Source: Arthrobacter sp.
Lineage (GTDB): Bacteria > Actinomycetota > Actinomycetes > Actinomycetales > Micrococcaceae
Direction of reading: 5' to 3'
Length of the DNA stretch: 32,172 bases
Assembly: GCF_031179385.1 (NCBI RefSeq)
Contig: NZ_JAPSHV010000021.1
Coordinates: 1-32,172 of the forward strand
Below, piece after piece: positions 23,061 through 32,082 of this stretch. The stretch's first letter is position 1; every line of letters starts with the position of its first letter. The notes under the pieces are model-generated. The model searched no databases, was not told the origin of the DNA, and was given only the letters and a program-made list of their open reading frames with translations. The translations under genes and the position numbers were made by a program.

Positions 23061-24851
23061 GTGGCACCAGCCGACAACTCCCAACAGGAAACACTACGGG
23101 TAGCGCTCGGAGCCGCGAGGCTGAGAGTCGGTCTGGCTTTCGTCCTGATCCTGCTGCTTGTGCTCGGCGTTCGGCTCTTCCAGGTGCAGGGACTCGATTT
23201 CGATGGAATGGCCCAGGCCGGCCTGAACAAGCGTCTGGTCACGCAGGAGGTGCCGGCGCTGCGCGGCAGCATCCTGGACGATGAGGGAAACGAACTGGCG
23301 CACACGGTCCAGCGGTTCGACATCGTGGTCGACCAGCGGCTGAGCGGCGGCGAAACATTCGACCGGTACAACCCGGAGACAGATGAGCGGGTCGAGGACA
23401 TCCCGATGGAGCAGGGCTTCGAGGAACTCTCGGCAATCCTCGGCCAGGACGTCGCGACGCTGAAGTCATCCATCCTTGGTGATGCCTCATTCGGTTTCGT
23501 CGCGCGCTCGGTGACGCCGGAGGTACGGAACAAGGTACTCGCCGTCGGAATGCCGGGGGTTTACGCCGATCCCACTACTCTGCGTACCTATCCGTCGGGA
23601 GCGGTCGCAGGCTCGATCCTCGGCTTCATGAGCGGGGATCGCAGGGCCCTGAGCGGTATCGAGTTGACACAGGACGAGCATCTGACCGGTACGCCCGGCA
23701 GCCGCACCTACGAAATCGGCGGCGACGGTATCCGCATTCCCTACGCCACCAATAAGGACGTGCCTGCGCAGGACGGTAAGTCGGTGCGGCTGACCATCGA
23801 CCAGGACCTGCAGTTTTTCGCCCAGCAGACCATTGCGGCGCAGGTCGAGGACTACAACGCCGAGTGGGGGAACATCGTTGTGGTCGAGGCGAAGACCGGG
23901 GCGATCAAGGCGATGGCCGAGTCGACCACGCCGGATCCCAACAACTATGCAGCCACGGATCCCAAATTCCTGGGACCCCTCTCCGTCACTGCGTCGTTTG
24001 AACCCGGCTCCACCACAAAACTCATCACCATGGCGGCTGCGCTGGAAGAAGGAATCATCGAGCCGACCAGCAGGTTCGAAACACCGCCCACCTACACGGT
24101 GGACGGGCAGACCTTCAAGGATGCTTTCGAGCACGGGACCGAGAAGCGGACAGCCGCCGGAATCTTCGCCAAGTCGATGAATACCGGAACGGTCATGATC
24201 GGCGAACAGCTGAGCAAGCAGGAGCGCTATGACTGGCTGCGGAAGTTCGGTATCGGTGAACCCCTGAACGTGGGGCTTGACGGAGAAACAGCAGGCATCC
24301 TTCCCACGCCGGACACCTGGGACGAACGTCAGCAATACACTGTGCTCTTCGGCCAGGGACTCGCGCAGACGGCCCTGCACACCGCCATGGTCTACCAGAC
24401 GGTCGCCAACGACGGCGTTCGCCTGCAGCCGCGGCTCATCGACGCCTACATTGACCCCGACGGCACTGAGCACAAGGTGCCGCAGGCCGAGGGCACGCGC
24501 GTTGTGTCGGAGGAAACGGCCGACGAGCTTCACACCATGCTGGAAACCGTGACCGTTGAGGGGTCCGGAGCGTCCGGTGCCCTCGAGGAATACCGCGTGG
24601 GATCCAAGACCGGCACCGCGGAAGCACCGAGTCCGCAGGGCGGTTACGACGGATACACACTGTCGTACGCCGGCATGGCACCAATGGAGGACCCCGAATA
24701 CGTGGTGGTGGTGACACTGCAGCGGCCCCAGGGAGACCTGTACTATCTGGTTCCGGGGGAATCCTTCCAGAAGGTCATGAAATACGTTCTGAACTCGAAC
24801 AACGTCCCGCCCGCGACCGGTAAGCCCGAAACTTACCCGGTCGTGTACTGA
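23061..24851 (+). CDS. ftsI: Septal peptidoglycan transpeptidase FtsI (PBP3-type)
   Basis: Class B penicillin-binding protein of 596 residues that cross-links septal peptidoglycan in partnership with FtsW. An N-terminal transmembrane helix lies about 14-36 (VGLAFVLILLLVLGVRLF), then the dimerisation/pedestal domain beginning RGSILDDEGNELA, then the transpeptidase domain with the active-site STTK (S317, K320), SMN (372-374) and KTGT (516-519). No C-terminal PASTA domains are present. The start GTG at 23061 has GAGGAA at 23050-23055. It lies 34 nt after ftsL. The murE gene follows 22 nt downstream. All catalytic motifs are intact, so it should be an active beta-lactam target. Confidence 0.95.
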   Translation: MAPADNSQQETLRVALGAARLRVGLAFVLILLLVLGVRLFQVQGLDFDGMAQAGLNKRLVTQEVPALRGSILDDEGNELAHTVQRFDIVVDQRLSGGETFDRYNPETDERVEDIPMEQGFEELSAILGQDVATLKSSILGDASFGFVARSVTPEVRNKVLAVGMPGVYADPTTLRTYPSGAVAGSILGFMSGDRRALSGIELTQDEHLTGTPGSRTYEIGGDGIRIPYATNKDVPAQDGKSVRLTIDQDLQFFAQQTIAAQVEDYNAEWGNIVVVEAKTGAIKAMAESTTPDPNNYAATDPKFLGPLSVTASFEPGSTTKLITMAAALEEGIIEPTSRFETPPTYTVDGQTFKDAFEHGTEKRTAAGIFAKSMNTGTVMIGEQLSKQERYDWLRKFGIGEPLNVGLDGETAGILPTPDTWDERQQYTVLFGQGLAQTALHTAMVYQTVANDGVRLQPRLIDAYIDPDGTEHKVPQAEGTRVVSEETADELHTMLETVTVEGSGASGALEEYRVGSKTGTAEAPSPQGGYDGYTLSYAGMAPMEDPEYVVVVTLQRPQGDLYYLVPGESFQKVMKYVLNSNNVPPATGKPETYPVVY

Positions 24852-24873
24852 TCCGCGTAAGCAGGCCCCAAAC

Positions 24874-26511
24874 GTGTCCACAAATGAACAGTCCGTTGCT
24901 GCCGCGCGCATGCGGCCCGACGTCGTCGTGCCCCGAACCATGGATGAGGTGTTATCCGCTCTTCCAGCGGATCTCACCTCGGTGGAGCGGGTAGGTACCC
25001 AGAACGACGACGGCGATCCCGTTTCCATCACGGGCGTCACGATCGATTCACGGCAAGTCGTTCCGGGAGACCTCTACATTGCCGTCCCCGGGACAGGACG
25101 CCATGGGGCGGACTTCACCGGTCAGGCGATCGCGGCCGGCGCGGCTGCCGTGCTGACGGACGATGCCGGTGTGGCCGCGGCTGAGTCGGCACTTGCCGGA
25201 CACGACGTTCCCCTGTACCGGGCTGCTCCGGTGCGTGACTATGTGGGCCCGCTTGCCGCCGTCGTTTTCGACAGTCAGCCGGTCTCCGGCCGCCCCACCC
25301 TCTTCGGGGTAACCGGCACCAACGGCAAGACCACCACCACCTACTTCCTCAACGCACTCGAATCGGCGCTGGGGAGGAGCACCGGGCTGATCGGCACGAT
25401 CGAGATCCGGGCCGGCGGGACCGTCATTCCGTCAATTCTGACCACCCCGGAATCGCCCCAGGTGCATGGCCTCCTGGCCCTGATGCGTGAGCGCGGCATC
25501 GACGCCGCAGCAATGGAGGTCTCCTCCCACGCCATCGAGTACCGGCGGGTGGACGGAGTCCACTTCGACGTCGCCGGTTTCACCAATCTGACACAGGACC
25601 ACCTCGATCTGCACGGGAGTATGGAGGAGTACTTCGCCGCGAAAGCCGCGCTGTTCCGGCCGGAGCGCACGCGCCGCGCTGTTCTTCTGATTGATGACCA
25701 GTGGGGTAGGCGGATTGCCGACGAGACAGTGGTGGAGACGACCACTGTGTCGGCGACGGGTGAGGTGAAGGCTGACTGGACCGTTTCGCAGATACAGCGG
25801 ACAGGTCTCGGGCACACGTTCACCCTGCTCGGCCCACAGGGGGCACAGCTGAGGCTTCGCTGCGGCCTCCCCGGAAGTTTCAACATCGCGAACGCTGCGC
25901 TGGCCGCCGTCATGGTGCTTGCCTCAGGGGTGGAGGCATCCGACCTGCAGCGCGCTCTGGACGAACACGATCCCTTCACAACCCAGGTGCCGGGCCGCAT
26001 GCAATTGATCGGCGAGCGTCCTGCAGCCATCGTGGATTTCGCCCACAACCCGGATGCGCTGGCCCTGACGCTGGACTCCGTACGGGTGGCCGACGCCGAT
26101 TCCCGCGTGCTGGTTGTGTTCGGCGCCACCGGGCAGCGCGATGTGTCAAAGCGTCCGATCATGGGTGCGACGGCCGCTCGCCGGGCAGACATCGTGATCG
26201 TCACTGACGATGACCCTCATGACGAGGACGAAGCCGTCATCCGGGCGGGCGTGCTGGAGGGCGCCCACGCTGCCAGGAGTTCGGAGAACCTGACCTGCGA
26301 GATCCTGGAGGTTTTCCCGCGTGCAGAGGCTATCGACAGAGCGGTCTCGCTGGCTCAGCCCGAAGATGTGGTGCTTGTCGCAGGACGGGGCCACGAGGTG
26401 TGGCAGGAGGTCAAAGGCGTGAATTTGCCGCTGGATGACCGGGTGGAACTGGCCGCCGCATTGACACGGCATGGATTCTCTGTGCTTTCAGGCAACAGGA
26501 TAGAGTCCTAG
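24874..26511 (+). CDS. murE: UDP-MurNAc-tripeptide synthetase MurE (probably L-lysine adding)
   Basis: Cytoplasmic Mur ligase of 545 residues that adds the third residue to UDP-MurNAc-L-Ala-D-Glu. The N-terminal MurE domain contains GVTIDSRQVVPGDLYIAV; the ATP-binding loop TGTNGKTT is at 147-154; the central domain has MEVSSHAIEYRRVDGVHFDVAGFTNLTQDHLD-type motifs. The specificity loop reads DDDPHDE (445-451), where meso-DAP enzymes have DNPR; the missing arginine argues for a basic residue other than DAP, in line with L-Lys peptidoglycan of Arthrobacter. GTG 24874 is taken as the start, with AGCAGG upstream; an in-frame ATG at 24910 is possible. The 34-residue stretch before the conserved domain is short and variable. 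Confidence 0.93.
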   Translation: MSTNEQSVAAARMRPDVVVPRTMDEVLSALPADLTSVERVGTQNDDGDPVSITGVTIDSRQVVPGDLYIAVPGTGRHGADFTGQAIAAGAAAVLTDDAGVAAAESALAGHDVPLYRAAPVRDYVGPLAAVVFDSQPVSGRPTLFGVTGTNGKTTTTYFLNALESALGRSTGLIGTIEIRAGGTVIPSILTTPESPQVHGLLALMRERGIDAAAMEVSSHAIEYRRVDGVHFDVAGFTNLTQDHLDLHGSMEEYFAAKAALFRPERTRRAVLLIDDQWGRRIADETVVETTTVSATGEVKADWTVSQIQRTGLGHTFTLLGPQGAQLRLRCGLPGSFNIANAALAAVMVLASGVEASDLQRALDEHDPFTTQVPGRMQLIGERPAAIVDFAHNPDALALTLDSVRVADADSRVLVVFGATGQRDVSKRPIMGATAARRADIVIVTDDDPHDEDEAVIRAGVLEGAHAARSSENLTCEILEVFPRAEAIDRAVSLAQPEDVVLVAGRGHEVWQEVKGVNLPLDDRVELAAALTRHGFSVLSGNRIES

Positions 26512-26517
26512 ATCGTC

Positions 26518-28041
26518 ATGATTGAATTCAGCGCAGCCGACATCGCGGCAGTAACGGGCGGGACGCTCTCGGAGTCCGCCCAGAAGGCTCCGTCCCTCGT
26601 CGTCCGTTCAGCGACCACGGATTCCAGGGAGAGCCGCCCCGGCGGTCTCTTCATCGCCAAACCCGGTGAGGCCACCGACGGTCACCACTTTGTCGCCAGT
26701 GCTTTCGCCAACGGGGCGGTTCTCGCCCTCGTGGAGCGGATCGTCCCCAACGACGACGGCATTGACTTCCCTGCCGTGTTGGTGCCGGATGCGGTCGAGG
26801 CCATGGGCAAGCTGGCTGCCGAAGCGGTGCGCCGCCTCCGCGCCCACTCACCGCTGACGGTGATCGGCATCACCGGTTCGGCGGGCAAGACCACCACCAA
26901 GGACGTACTGGCGCAGATCCTGCGCGAAGAAGGCACCACCGTCGCTCCGATCGGGTCGTACAACGGTGAGATCGGCGTTCCGCTCACGATCTTCTCGGCC
27001 GAGTACGGCACCCGCTACCTGGTCATCGAGATGGGGGCGACCGGCGTCGGGCACATCGAATATCTCACGTCCATGGTCAAGCCCGACATCGGGATAGTTC
27101 TGTGCGTGGGCTCGGCCCATGCGGGGGAATTCGGTGGCGTCGAGAAAATCGCCCAGGCCAAGGGAGAACTGCCCAGGTCGCTTGCTGCCGACGGTGTGGC
27201 CATCCTCAATGGAGACGATGCCCGGGTATCAGCGATGGCCGAGCAGACGCAGGCACGAATACTCTTCTTTTCCGAAGACCCGACGTTCGACCGTCCCGGC
27301 AGCGGCACGGTCCGGGCCGAGAACGTGTCGCTCTCGGTCGAAGGCAACCCCTGCTTCACCCTGGTTCTTCCTGACGGGAGCAGGCATGAGGTGCGGCCGC
27401 TCCTGATCGGACGGCATCACGTTGCCAACCTCCTCGCGGCCGCCTCCGCTGCCCACACACTTGGAATCCCGGGCGAGCGGATCGCGTCCGGGCTATGCAA
27501 CGCGCGTGCCGTCAGCCGTTGGCGCATGGAGCGCACCGACCGCCCGGACGGCGTAACCGTCATCAACGACGCGTACAACGCCAATCCTGAATCCATGCGC
27601 GCCGCCCTTGCCACGCTCGCCGAACTTGGTCGTGGACGACGCACCTGGGCAGTACTGGGTGAGATGCTCGAACTGGGGGAAGACTCCGTCACGGCACACG
27701 ATGCCCTCGGGCGCGTGGCGGTGCGGTTGAACATCTCCAAGCTGCTCGTTGTCGGAGAAGGAGCCAAGGCGCTTCATACGGGTGCTGTGCTGGAAGGATC
27801 CTGGGGAGACGAAGCGATTTTCGTGAACGACGTGGCGGAGGCCGAGGCAGTGCTGGCAAGCGAGCTGCAACCCGGGGACCTTGTCCTGGTGAAGTCATCC
27901 AATGGCGCCGGGCTACGTCATCTGGGCGATCGGCTAGCATTGGCCACGGAATCGCCGACGGCGGTGCCCGCATCTGACCAGGGGACACAGGTTGAGTCGA
28001 GTGAATCCGGTCCAACGAACCCAGGGGGACCCTCGCTGTGA
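26518..28041 (+). CDS. murF: UDP-MurNAc-tripeptide:D-Ala-D-Ala ligase MurF
   Basis: Mur ligase of 507 residues that adds the D-Ala-D-Ala dipeptide to UDP-MurNAc-tripeptide, completing the pentapeptide precursor. The ATP-binding loop is GITGSAGKTT (117-126), followed by GSYNGEIGVPLT and YLVIEMGATGVGHI motifs, then NGDD, HHVANLLAAA and INDAYNANPESM, the last characteristic of the MurF central region. The final ~30 residues are a Ser/Pro/Glu-rich tail. ATG 26518 begins 6 nt after the murE stop; no strong ribosome-binding site is visible, suggesting reinitiation. Its TGA overlaps the mraY GTG by 4 nt (GTGA, 28038-28041). Confidence 0.95.
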   Translation: MIEFSAADIAAVTGGTLSESAQKAPSLVVRSATTDSRESRPGGLFIAKPGEATDGHHFVASAFANGAVLALVERIVPNDDGIDFPAVLVPDAVEAMGKLAAEAVRRLRAHSPLTVIGITGSAGKTTTKDVLAQILREEGTTVAPIGSYNGEIGVPLTIFSAEYGTRYLVIEMGATGVGHIEYLTSMVKPDIGIVLCVGSAHAGEFGGVEKIAQAKGELPRSLAADGVAILNGDDARVSAMAEQTQARILFFSEDPTFDRPGSGTVRAENVSLSVEGNPCFTLVLPDGSRHEVRPLLIGRHHVANLLAAASAAHTLGIPGERIASGLCNARAVSRWRMERTDRPDGVTVINDAYNANPESMRAALATLAELGRGRRTWAVLGEMLELGEDSVTAHDALGRVAVRLNISKLLVVGEGAKALHTGAVLEGSWGDEAIFVNDVAEAEAVLASELQPGDLVLVKSSNGAGLRHLGDRLALATESPTAVPASDQGTQVESSESGPTNPGGPSL

Positions 28042-29141
28042 TCTCGCTGTTGATTGCCTCCGCGTCAGCCCTTGTGCTGGCGCTGGTGGGTACGCCCCTT
28101 TTCATCAGGCTTCTCGTGCGCAAGAGTTACGGGCAGTTCATCCGCGACGACGGTCCCACGGCTCACCACACCAAGCGCGGTACACCCACCATGGGCGGTA
28201 CCGTCATCGTGGGCTCGGTGGTGTTGTCGTACTTCGCCACCCATCTGATCATGAGCGCTGCGGGGGACTCCCAGGGGCCAACGGTCTCCGGACTTCTGCT
28301 GCTGATGGTGACAGTGGGCATGGGCGTGGTCGGATTCTTCGACGACTACATCAAGATCTCCAAACAGCGCAGCCTCGGCCTCAGCGCGCCGGCGAAGATC
28401 ATCGGTCAGACCCTCGTCGGTGTGGTTTTCGCCATCCTCGCCCTGAACTTCCCCGACGAGAACGGCCGCACGCCGGCATCGACGGCCATCTCGTTTGTCC
28501 GCGATACGGCTTTCGATCTGGCCTTCGCAGGTTCCCTGATAGGGGCAATCCTGTTCGTTCTCTGGTCGAACCTCATCATCACCGCAGCTACCAACGGCGT
28601 GAACCTGGCTGACGGCCTGGATGGACTGGCGAGCGGCGCTGCGGTCTTTGTCTTCGGCGCGTACATGCTCATGAGCATCTGGCAGTTCAACCAGCGCTGC
28701 GCGTCGCCGGATGTTCCCGCCAACATCTGTTATGAGGTTCGCGATCCGCTGGACCTCGCGTTGATTGCAGGCGCCATGTGCGGTGCCTTGGTCGGCTTCC
28801 TCTGGTGGAACACATCGCCCGCCAAGATCTTCATGGGTGACACAGGGTCGCTCGCAATCGGTGGGGCCATTGCCGGCTTCGCAATCCTCTCGCGTACTCA
28901 GCTCCTGCTCGTCATCATGGCCGGACTGTTCGTGATGATCACCCTGTCCGTCATCATCCAGGTTGGATTTTTCAAGCTGTCAGGCGGCAAGCGGGTTTTC
29001 AAGATGGCACCCCTCCAGCACCACTTTGAGCTCAAGGGCTGGCAGGAAGTAACGGTGGTTGTGCGCTTCTGGATCCTCGCCGGGCTCTTCGTCGCCGTGG
29101 CTCTCGGTATTTTCTATGCTGAATGGGTCGTGCTGCTGTGA
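28038..29141 (+). CDS. mraY: Phospho-MurNAc-pentapeptide transferase MraY
   Basis: Integral membrane enzyme of 367 residues that moves phospho-MurNAc-pentapeptide to undecaprenyl phosphate, giving lipid I. About ten transmembrane helices are apparent. The catalytic Asp pair is D102-D103 in FFDDYIK, the substrate motif NLADGLDGLASG is at 189-200 and FMGDTGS at 265-271, with the HHFELKGWQE motif near the end. Cysteines flank a short insert around QRCASPDVPANIC (219-231), seen in some actinobacterial MraY proteins. The GTG start overlaps the murF stop. The stop overlaps the murD start. Confidence 0.95.
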   Translation: MISLLIASASALVLALVGTPLFIRLLVRKSYGQFIRDDGPTAHHTKRGTPTMGGTVIVGSVVLSYFATHLIMSAAGDSQGPTVSGLLLLMVTVGMGVVGFFDDYIKISKQRSLGLSAPAKIIGQTLVGVVFAILALNFPDENGRTPASTAISFVRDTAFDLAFAGSLIGAILFVLWSNLIITAATNGVNLADGLDGLASGAAVFVFGAYMLMSIWQFNQRCASPDVPANICYEVRDPLDLALIAGAMCGALVGFLWWNTSPAKIFMGDTGSLAIGGAIAGFAILSRTQLLLVIMAGLFVMITLSVIIQVGFFKLSGGKRVFKMAPLQHHFELKGWQEVTVVVRFWILAGLFVAVALGIFYAEWVVLL

Positions 29142-30691
29142 GCGAGGCAGGAACATCGAACCGCCTTGAGGGGCTGACCTCCTGGGACGCTGACTGGGCA
29201 GGGCTCAGGGTGCTGGTAACAGGCATCGGGCTGTCGGGATTCTCTGCAGCGGACACCCTCATCGAACTTGGGGCTCGCGTTGTGGTCTGTGACGCTACCG
29301 ACTCCGAGGAGACTCAGGCGAAGGCGGACACGCTACGCATTGTCGGAGCAGTGGACGTGCTGCTCGGCCCGGTTACGGCCCAATCGCTTCCGCTCATCGA
29401 CGGCGAGGCGCCCGAGCTCGTGGTCACCTCCCCGGGCTGGAGTCCAGCCCAGCCGCTGCTTGCAGCCGCTGCAGCAGACGGGATCCCCATCTGGGGTGAC
29501 GTGGAACTCGCCTGGAGGGTGCGGGAGCGGGCAGGACGTCCCACCGCCGAATGGCTGACCATCACCGGAACCAACGGCAAGACCACCACAGTCACGCTCG
29601 CCGAGTCCATGCTCCGTGCAGCGGGCCTGCGCGCCATTGCCGCAGGAAACGTCGGAACTCCGCTGCTCGACGCCATCCGGGATCCGCGAGGTTACGACGT
29701 GATCGCCGTCGAACTCTCCAGCTTCCAACTGCACTGGAGTTACACCCTTGCCCCGCTGGCAAGTGTTTGCCTCAACCTCGCAGAAGACCACGTCGACTGG
29801 CACGGCGGTTTCGAGGCCTATCGGGCAGACAAGGCGAAGATCTACGAAAACACCCGGGTGGCCTGCGTCTACAACGTCGAATCTCCAGCCACCGAGCGGA
29901 TGGTCGAGGAAGCCGACGTTCAGGAAGGCTGCCGCGCCATCGGTTTCACCACGAATACTCCGTCCATCAGCATGCTCGGCGTCGTGGATGGCCTGCTCGT
30001 TGACCGGGCCTACATCGAACAGCGCAAGGATTCGGCGGCGGAGCTGGCGGCCGTGACTGACCTCGGTGAGGTGGTCCCGCGGCACCTTGTCGCCAACGCT
30101 CTGGCGGCCGCTGCCCTGGTGCGGGCAGCAGGAGTGCCGGCGGGGGCGGTACGCGACGGGATCCGTAATTACCAGCCCTCCGGGCATCGTATCGAGCTGG
30201 TCGCAGCCCGGGACGGTGTGCTCTGGATCAACGACTCCAAGGCGACCAATCCGCATGCGGCGCACGCCGCCCTGTCCTCCTTCCACAGTGTTGTCTGGAT
30301 CGCGGGCGGACTCTCAAAGGGCGTGGACTACAACGACCTGGTTCGCGACAACGCCGGCCGGTTCAAGGCCGCAGTGCTTATCGGAAGGGACAGCACGGAT
30401 CTCGCGGCCGCTCTCCACCGACACGCTCCGGATGTTCCGGTGATAAACCTTGCCACGGGTCACACTGGTAAGGACGAGTTGCCGTCCCAATCGAGTCCAG
30501 ATGGCGTCCAGGTCATGCGCGCCGCAGTCACCGAGGCACTGCGCATCGCTGCGGATGGCGATACTGTGCTCATGGCTCCGGCGGCCGCGTCGATGGACCA
30601 GTTTCCTTCCTACGCTCACCGCGGGGCCGCCTTCATCGAGGCAGTTCGCGGGATTGTGGAGGGGCAGGGATTCACCGCTAAGGAGTTGTAA
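29138..30691 (+). CDS. murD: UDP-MurNAc-L-Ala:D-Glu ligase MurD
   Basis: Cytoplasmic Mur ligase of 517 residues that adds D-glutamate to UDP-MurNAc-L-Ala. The N-terminal Rossmann-like nucleotide-sugar domain begins VLVTGIGLSGFSAADTL; the ATP loop TGTNGKTTT is at 143-151; NLAEDHVDWHGGFEAY and INDSKATNPHAA motifs follow, with GGLSKGVDY near the end. GTG 29138 is preferred over the in-frame ATG at 29123 because it recreates the GTGA overlap with the mraY stop seen at murF/mraY. Its TAA shares one base with the ATG of ftsW (30691). Confidence 0.95.
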   Translation: MSEAGTSNRLEGLTSWDADWAGLRVLVTGIGLSGFSAADTLIELGARVVVCDATDSEETQAKADTLRIVGAVDVLLGPVTAQSLPLIDGEAPELVVTSPGWSPAQPLLAAAAADGIPIWGDVELAWRVRERAGRPTAEWLTITGTNGKTTTVTLAESMLRAAGLRAIAAGNVGTPLLDAIRDPRGYDVIAVELSSFQLHWSYTLAPLASVCLNLAEDHVDWHGGFEAYRADKAKIYENTRVACVYNVESPATERMVEEADVQEGCRAIGFTTNTPSISMLGVVDGLLVDRAYIEQRKDSAAELAAVTDLGEVVPRHLVANALAAAALVRAAGVPAGAVRDGIRNYQPSGHRIELVAARDGVLWINDSKATNPHAAHAALSSFHSVVWIAGGLSKGVDYNDLVRDNAGRFKAAVLIGRDSTDLAAALHRHAPDVPVINLATGHTGKDELPSQSSPDGVQVMRAAVTEALRIAADGDTVLMAPAAASMDQFPSYAHRGAAFIEAVRGIVEGQGFTAKEL

Positions 30692-32082
30692 TGGTCAGCA
30701 CGCCCACCCGGCATCCGCGCCGGAAGCCGGCGGTGCGACAGCACTCCAGCTCAAGCAGGAACACCTCCGGGAGCAGGCCCGACAACCTCATCTCTCAGGA
30801 CGCTTCGCCCACTGTCGCGACGGCGGTCGGGCCACCACGCAGGGGCGTTCGAAGCGCCTTCGTCCGTCTGTGGCTTTTCCTCGAAGGGTCGGACCGTCAG
30901 ACCAGCGGATCCAGTTACTACATGATCCTCGGAGCCACGCTGGCACTGACGGCCATCGGGCTCATGATGGTGCTGTCGGCGTCGTCGGTGGAAACCATCG
31001 CGAAAGCCGCCGCCGAGGGCGAGCAGGTGAGCAACGGGATTACCGCCTTCGATCTCTTCCTCAAGCAGGGGATGTGGGCGGTGGGCGGCATCATCCTGAT
31101 GTTCATTCTGTCGCGGTTCGGCCCGCGAATGTACAAGGCGCTTGCCTGGCCCGGGTTAGGCGTCGCAGCGGTCCTGCTCGTCCTGGTGCTGGTGATCGGC
31201 CAGGAGATCAATGGAAACCGGAACTGGATCCAGGTCGGCGGATTCACGATGCAGCCCTCAGAACCTGCAAAGCTTGCGCTTGCGCTGTGGTGTGCAACGG
31301 TGCTGGAGCGGAAACGCGGGTTGATCAGGAGTTGGAAGCACGCACTGGTGCCCGTCCTGTTTCCGTTCGGGGGCCTGATCGTCGGTCTGGTCATGCTTGG
31401 CGGAGACCTGGGCACGGCGATCATCCTCGGCATGATCCTCGCCGCCGCCCTGTTCTTTGCCGGAGCGCCGATGAAGATGTTCACCATCGCCGGGCTCGTG
31501 GGGATCGCCGGCGCCTTCGGAGCGATCCTGCTCAACAGCACTCGAAGTACACGTATCCAGGCCTGGCTGCGCTTGAACTGCGACACCGCAACAGACCCCT
31601 GCTTCCAGTCCAACCAGGGTCTGTTCGCCCTCGCATCCGGTGGCTGGTGGGGTGTGGGTATTGGCCAGAGCAGGCAGAAGTGGAACTGGATCCCGGAAGC
31701 CCACAACGACTTCATCTTCGCCATCATCGGTGAGGAGTTCGGACTGATCGGCACCCTCGTGGTGATCGCGCTGTTCGGCATCCTTGCGGTGGCCACCCTG
31801 CGGGTGGCGCGGCGTTATACCGATCCTTTTGTGCGTATCCTCATGGCTTCCATCCTCGTATGGCTGATAGGGCAGGCCTTCGTGAACATCGGTATGGTCA
31901 CCGGGGTGCTACCGGTCATCGGTGTTCCGCTGCCGTTCATCTCCTACGGTGGTTCCGCGCTCACCTTCACCCTTGCCGCCGTCGGCCTGCTGCTTGCTTT
32001 CGCCCGGCGGATGCCGCCGTCCGCGGCGAGCGACGCTGAAGGCGCCACGAAACCCGAATCCGACTCCGGGATCCGCAAATGA
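30691..32082 (+). CDS. ftsW: Peptidoglycan glycosyltransferase FtsW (SEDS family)
   Basis: SEDS glycosyltransferase of 463 residues that polymerises lipid II into septal glycan strands with FtsI. A 70-residue basic, Ser/Arg-rich cytoplasmic N-terminus precedes about ten transmembrane helices. The conserved NRNWIQVGGFTMQPSEPAK block is at 176-194 and the signature W-I-P-E-A-H-N-D-F starts at residue 333. The periplasmic loop RLNCDTATDPC carries two cysteines. It begins with the overlapping TAATG at 30689-30693, with AAGGAG at 30680-30685. Its stop overlaps the murG ATG in an ATGA. SEDS activity is inferred from the family. Confidence 0.95.
   Translation: MVSTPTRHPRRKPAVRQHSSSSRNTSGSRPDNLISQDASPTVATAVGPPRRGVRSAFVRLWLFLEGSDRQTSGSSYYMILGATLALTAIGLMMVLSASSVETIAKAAAEGEQVSNGITAFDLFLKQGMWAVGGIILMFILSRFGPRMYKALAWPGLGVAAVLLVLVLVIGQEINGNRNWIQVGGFTMQPSEPAKLALALWCATVLERKRGLIRSWKHALVPVLFPFGGLIVGLVMLGGDLGTAIILGMILAAALFFAGAPMKMFTIAGLVGIAGAFGAILLNSTRSTRIQAWLRLNCDTATDPCFQSNQGLFALASGGWWGVGIGQSRQKWNWIPEAHNDFIFAIIGEEFGLIGTLVVIALFGILAVATLRVARRYTDPFVRILMASILVWLIGQAFVNIGMVTGVLPVIGVPLPFISYGGSALTFTLAAVGLLLAFARRMPPSAASDAEGATKPESDSGIRK

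Noticed and set aside
23487-25040. 517-codon open frame on the minus strand across ftsI and the start of murE
   Set aside because: It lies antisense to a gene with intact catalytic motifs, has no recognisable domain, and long antisense frames are expected at this G+C content.
29333-30286. 317-codon open frame on the minus strand within murD
   Set aside because: It is fully antisense to murD, whose motifs are continuous in the other frame.
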